A stretch of DNA of 64,000 bases from assembly GCA_965226235.1 (NCBI GenBank), contig OZ245335.1, positions 806,001 through 870,000 on the forward strand, given 5' to 3'. The DNA comes from CAYFZO01 sp965226235 (GTDB lineage Bacteria > Pseudomonadota > Gammaproteobacteria > Poriferisulfidales > Oxydemutatoraceae). The notes beneath the pieces were generated by a model. That model made no database searches. It was not told where the DNA came from and was given only the letters and a program-made list of their open reading frames with translations. The position numbers were made by a program, and so were the translations under genes. This document shows, in pieces, positions 61,295 through 64,000 of this stretch (positions are counted from its first letter, which is position 1; every line of letters starts with the position of its first letter).

Positions 61295-61394
61295 TGAGAA
61301 ATCCTTCGCCGAGATATTGGTATTCCAGTTGATCACGAAACAGGGCGATCACCCGATTCTGCGTGGCGCGCTCCGATTGACCGATGGAACTCAC
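61287..61394 (-). pseudogene. 35-codon stub of a type I restriction HsdR N-terminus
   Basis: GTG at 61394 overlaps the stop of the DUF262 gene (GTGA). The translation SSIGQSERATQNRVIALFRD is the conserved N-terminus of HsdR endonuclease/translocase subunits, which normally exceed 900 residues. It stops after QYLGEGFLNA, so the rest has been lost by deletion. Confidence 0.75.
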
Positions 61395-63343
61395 GCTGCC
61401 GCCTCTTCGACTAATATTTCCGTTTGCACGTACCGTTGAAACTCGGGGGCTGTCGTGAAGCACCGGAAACCTGCCTGACTGGCGATTGCCATGGTCTCGG
61501 TGCCTTCGTTCAGTAGCACAACTACCGGTTGGCTTAGTTCCGCCTGAACACCGCTTGGCCACGCCAAGTCGAACACCGCTTTCTGCTTGCCCGTCTCGGT
61601 ATCGGCGAAATCGAAGGCTATCACGCCACGCGGCAAACCCTTCTTCTCCATCCAGTTGTTAAGCCTCTCAAGCTGCACCTCTTCTTCTTCGCTGCTGATG
61701 CCCCCAACGATTGTACTTGCCGCCGAGACGGTCTCCTTTGGCCCAGCCAGCCAGCGAGTGTCTCCGTGCAGGAGTTCTTCCATTCGTTGGTTGACTTCCG
61801 CTGCCAACAACTCCTTGCGAGCTTCAAGAAAGTCTAGGAAATTCTCAACCTGCCAAAGCTCTGGATCCGTTGGGATCCACTGCGATGCCAATGCTCCCGG
61901 GTGAGCCATCTCTACCGCTGGAAAATAGTCGGTCGGCAATTGGTCGCTGATATTGAGATTTGTGTCCTTGGTCAGAAAGCAAAAGTTGGCCAATGCGTTA
62001 ACATCAGGCCGAGAATATTTTCTCTTATACAATTGCGCCTTCGGAAAGATGTGATGCACTTCCAGTCGATTCATCTTGCCGAGCATGTTGGCCTTGAGTG
62101 GTAATCCGGTTCCCCAATCAAGCGCCTCCCCTATCCTGGTTAGCAGATAGAGTACAGGGTAGAAACGGGCGCCAAGACTCCAGCCCGTAAAATGCCCCGG
62201 TTCTGCGCGCAATCCGCCATGCCAGAGGCGCAATTGTTCCAGCAGCTTGTCAAGTCCTCCGCTTGGGCCTTCCAGCGCCTCCAGATCCTGGTCTATAAAT
62301 GACTCTGTTGATCCCGAGAACCGCCCCCACATACCAGCTTGCACGAACCAAAACAGAAGTTTATCTCGCTCGGAGTCGTTCATCGGGCCGCTAAGTTTGT
62401 CAAGGTAGCGCACCATCACCGGTACGCCGAAGCGACCGAAGAAGACTCGGTCGTGGTCCAAACCAAGCCGACCGCCGATCAAGTTCAGGCTAGTGTCGAT
62501 GTGTTTAATGGCTCTCTTGAGACCGTCCTGAAATTCTTCCGCGCTTTTGTCGTGCAGGTATTGAAACTTGGCCTCGCCCGTCAATACTGTATTCACTGAC
62601 CTTAGTAGCCAGTCAAGGTTGAACCCGTAGCCGGCAACAGACCATTCCTCCAGTTTGGCTTTCATGGTGTCGCGTGCGTCGGGCCAGACAGAACATATTT
62701 TGGCAAGTGCCAAGTCCCCCTTGGAGAGCTTCGTGCCACCGCTGTTGACGCGGTTGAATATGTCGACAACAACATCCAGCGATTTTTCGACACCCGACAC
62801 TTCTTCAACATGCAGGTCAATTTCGGTCACGCTCAGGAGGTTGCTTAGCCTTGCAGCATCATTACCTATTTCACTCGTATACTCTGGATGGGCGCTTAAG
62901 CGTGTAATGAAATTACCCAACCCAGCCGTACCCGCCTGCATTAGTTCGGTCACGTCAATCCATAGCGGGTCATCGCGCATTTTCACTGGCTGGTAGAAAG
63001 CGAAAGTCTCCGTTTCCAAATGAAAACGCAGCCCGGTGAAGGCATTCTCGTTGCCATCAAAAAATTTCGGCGGTTTGCCACGCACTACGCCATACAGCGA
63101 AGTCATACGCTGTTGCCCATCCAGCAGTAACTTCACGACGCCAGCGGCCAGTGCCCCTTTGCCGCGATGCACTGCTGTGCTGGATTCCGTGGCCCAGACC
63201 AGCAGCCCGCCCACCGGATGCCTGCGGTATAGCGAATCGAATAAGCCCCTTACTTGGTCCCGATTCCACACATAACCACGCTGAAACTCTGGTAGGGCCA
63301 TGTGCCCGCTGTCTATGTGATCCAAGACAGTTGAAATTTTCAT
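61391..63343 (-). CDS. DUF262/HNH (GmrSD-like) restriction protein
   Basis: A 650-residue protein. The N-terminal DUF262 (ParB/GmrS-like) domain has LPEFQRGYVWNRDQV and LLDGQQRMTSLYG, with a DGQQR motif that binds or cleaves NTP in GmrSD. The central part has the HNH-like motif LEVHHIFPKAQLYKRK, followed by the usual NALANFCFLTKDTN. The C-terminal ~90 residues (FDLAWPSGVQAELSQPVVVLLNEG) resemble a nuclease-like C-terminal domain of DUF262 proteins. Related GmrSD is a type IV system cutting glucosylated phage DNA. It sits between the HsdS and HsdR remnants with 4-bp overlaps on both sides. Confidence 0.88.
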   Translation of the reverse strand: MKISTVLDHIDSGHMALPEFQRGYVWNRDQVRGLFDSLYRRHPVGGLLVWATESSTAVHRGKGALAAGVVKLLLDGQQRMTSLYGVVRGKPPKFFDGNENAFTGLRFHLETETFAFYQPVKMRDDPLWIDVTELMQAGTAGLGNFITRLSAHPEYTSEIGNDAARLSNLLSVTEIDLHVEEVSGVEKSLDVVVDIFNRVNSGGTKLSKGDLALAKICSVWPDARDTMKAKLEEWSVAGYGFNLDWLLRSVNTVLTGEAKFQYLHDKSAEEFQDGLKRAIKHIDTSLNLIGGRLGLDHDRVFFGRFGVPVMVRYLDKLSGPMNDSERDKLLFWFVQAGMWGRFSGSTESFIDQDLEALEGPSGGLDKLLEQLRLWHGGLRAEPGHFTGWSLGARFYPVLYLLTRIGEALDWGTGLPLKANMLGKMNRLEVHHIFPKAQLYKRKYSRPDVNALANFCFLTKDTNLNISDQLPTDYFPAVEMAHPGALASQWIPTDPELWQVENFLDFLEARKELLAAEVNQRMEELLHGDTRWLAGPKETVSAASTIVGGISSEEEEVQLERLNNWMEKKGLPRGVIAFDFADTETGKQKAVFDLAWPSGVQAELSQPVVVLLNEGTETMAIASQAGFRCFTTAPEFQRYVQTEILVEEAAA

Positions 63344-63531
63344 ATAAGGCGAATCCTTCCAGTGAGTAGTCCTTGCATTATGCCTTGTTTAAGCAGGCTG
63401 GCTTTGGCGAGCTTGGCTTCCAGTCCGGTGATTTCGGCGTCTATTGATGGATGCAATCCTTTGGGCGCAAAAACCGGCTCTTTGAGATTGTTGAAGGCGA
63501 GTTGAGCGCTGAGCAGACCTATGAGGCCATC
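63340..63531 (-). pseudogene. C-terminal remnant of a type I specificity subunit HsdS
   Basis: The last 60 or so codons read PVFAPKGLHPSIDAEITGLE, AKLAKASLLKQGIMQGLLTGRIRLI in total, the conserved coiled-coil and LTGR(I/V)RL end of HsdS. The target-recognition domains upstream are missing; the frame continues to 63765 without similarity. The stop overlaps the DUF262 ATG (ATGA). Confidence 0.75.
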
Positions 63532-63724
63532 ATAGCAGTCAGTGGAACTTTGTGGATTGACCGGACAATGATCGTGCCCCGGGAGTGTGTGCAGCAGAAC
63601 ATGCCAGTATTGGTGGTGGGCAGGCAAAACGCAGCAGCGCGAACGGCGTGCGCAAACCCGAATGACCGGCACATGGGATAGAATTGAGGGACTCACGTTC
63701 TTCACGGTTTGAAGCCGCCATTCC

Positions 63725-64000
63725 ATGGGATTACTCATCACCGGCACTGTTCTTTTTTTCGGCATTCACCTGCTACCGATATTCGTCGGCCTGCGGCAGC
63801 GGCTGGTCGATATGCTGGGTGAAGCAAGGTACAAGACCGCGTTTGCACTGACCTCAGCCGCTGGCTTTGTTGCCATGCTCTATGGATGGAAAGCGGTACC
63901 CCATGTTCCCGTGTTCGATCCTCCGGCATTCAGCCTGCCGCTAGCGAAGATCGTTATGCTGCCGGCGTTGGTCCTGCTGGTGGCCGCCTATGTACCCAGC
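63725..64000 (+). CDS. nnrU: NnrU family protein (3' partial)
   Basis: From the ATG at 63725 an open frame runs to the window end (92 codons). The translation starts MGLLITGTVLFFGIHLLPIF and ends MLPALVLLVAAYVPS, which matches the NnrU family of multi-helix inner-membrane proteins found with nitrite and nitric oxide reductase genes. Related MdpB/NnrU proteins resemble a isoprenoid/heme-type redox membrane fold, but the biochemical role is not settled. The rest of the gene lies outside the window. Confidence 0.8.
   Translation, partial: MGLLITGTVLFFGIHLLPIFVGLRQRLVDMLGEARYKTAFALTSAAGFVAMLYGWKAVPHVPVFDPPAFSLPLAKIVMLPALVLLVAAYVPS

Overview
This window is bacterial and most likely gammaproteobacterial. 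The support is the rimP-nusA-infB-rbfA-truB-rpsO-pnp operon, an almost canonical DksA core, MltF-type transglycosylase, gltA/icd/aceA, and REP-type palindromes. A CbbO/NorD-type VWA gene is cut by the left edge and an NnrU gene by the right edge. These hint at RuBisCO activation and/or denitrification, so a chemolithotrophic relative is plausible, but the genus cannot be fixed from this sequence. No rRNA, CRISPR array or complete prophage is visible.

Layout. 1-5.4 kb: CbbO/NorD-like gene; a minus-strand DUF1244-moeB-TraB operon; divergent mobA-mobB (molybdenum cofactor); tRNA-Val(CAC). 5.6-13.1 kb: central metabolism, with citrate synthase, a MetX-family acyltransferase that looks more like a serine O-succinyltransferase, a cbiX-type chelatase, an orphan lipoprotein, isocitrate dehydrogenase, isocitrate lyase and rraA. 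13.4-20.6 kb: a six-gene minus-strand operon with an acyl-CoA synthetase followed by LivG, LivH, LivM, substrate-binding protein and, behind an internal hairpin terminator, LivF. 20.8-30 kb: lytic transglycosylase, tadA, a hipBA toxin-antitoxin module with three evenly spaced palindromic operators, guaBA and xseA.

30-34.3 kb: a DksA protein with a long lysine-rich repeated N-terminal tail, then a redox group (2Fe-2S/FAD reductase, GST, small Fer4_19 ferredoxin, msrB). 34.3-42.6 kb: the rimP-to-pnp translation and RNA-decay operon, with a run of 20 cytosines (coding strand) just before the rpsO start. 43-50.7 kb: a 2175-residue SpvB/FG-GAP/RHS protein translationally coupled to a small lipoprotein, and a macrodomain gene upstream. 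50.7-51.8 kb: an A+T-rich strip with four REP palindromes and an orphan IS3-type OrfA carrying a duplicated HTH.

51.9-58.4 kb: a copper/silver-type CusCBA efflux operon preceded by a Met-rich periplasmic protein; the metallochaperone tail of CusB is broken by an amber codon and a frame change. 58.5-60.2 kb: a second, unrelated hipBA preceded by 60-bp imperfect tandem repeats. 60.2-63.5 kb: a decayed defence island with a broken AAA_4/Schlafen-type gene, a small unknown gene, an HsdR stub, an intact DUF262/HNH (GmrSD-like) gene and an HsdS C-terminal remnant. The right edge holds the start of nnrU.

A recurring trait is tandem sequence duplication inside or next to genes (36 bp in the VWA gene, 19 bp in the liv operon, 93-bp units in dksA, 114 bp in orfA, 39 bp in cusB, 60-bp units before hipBA).
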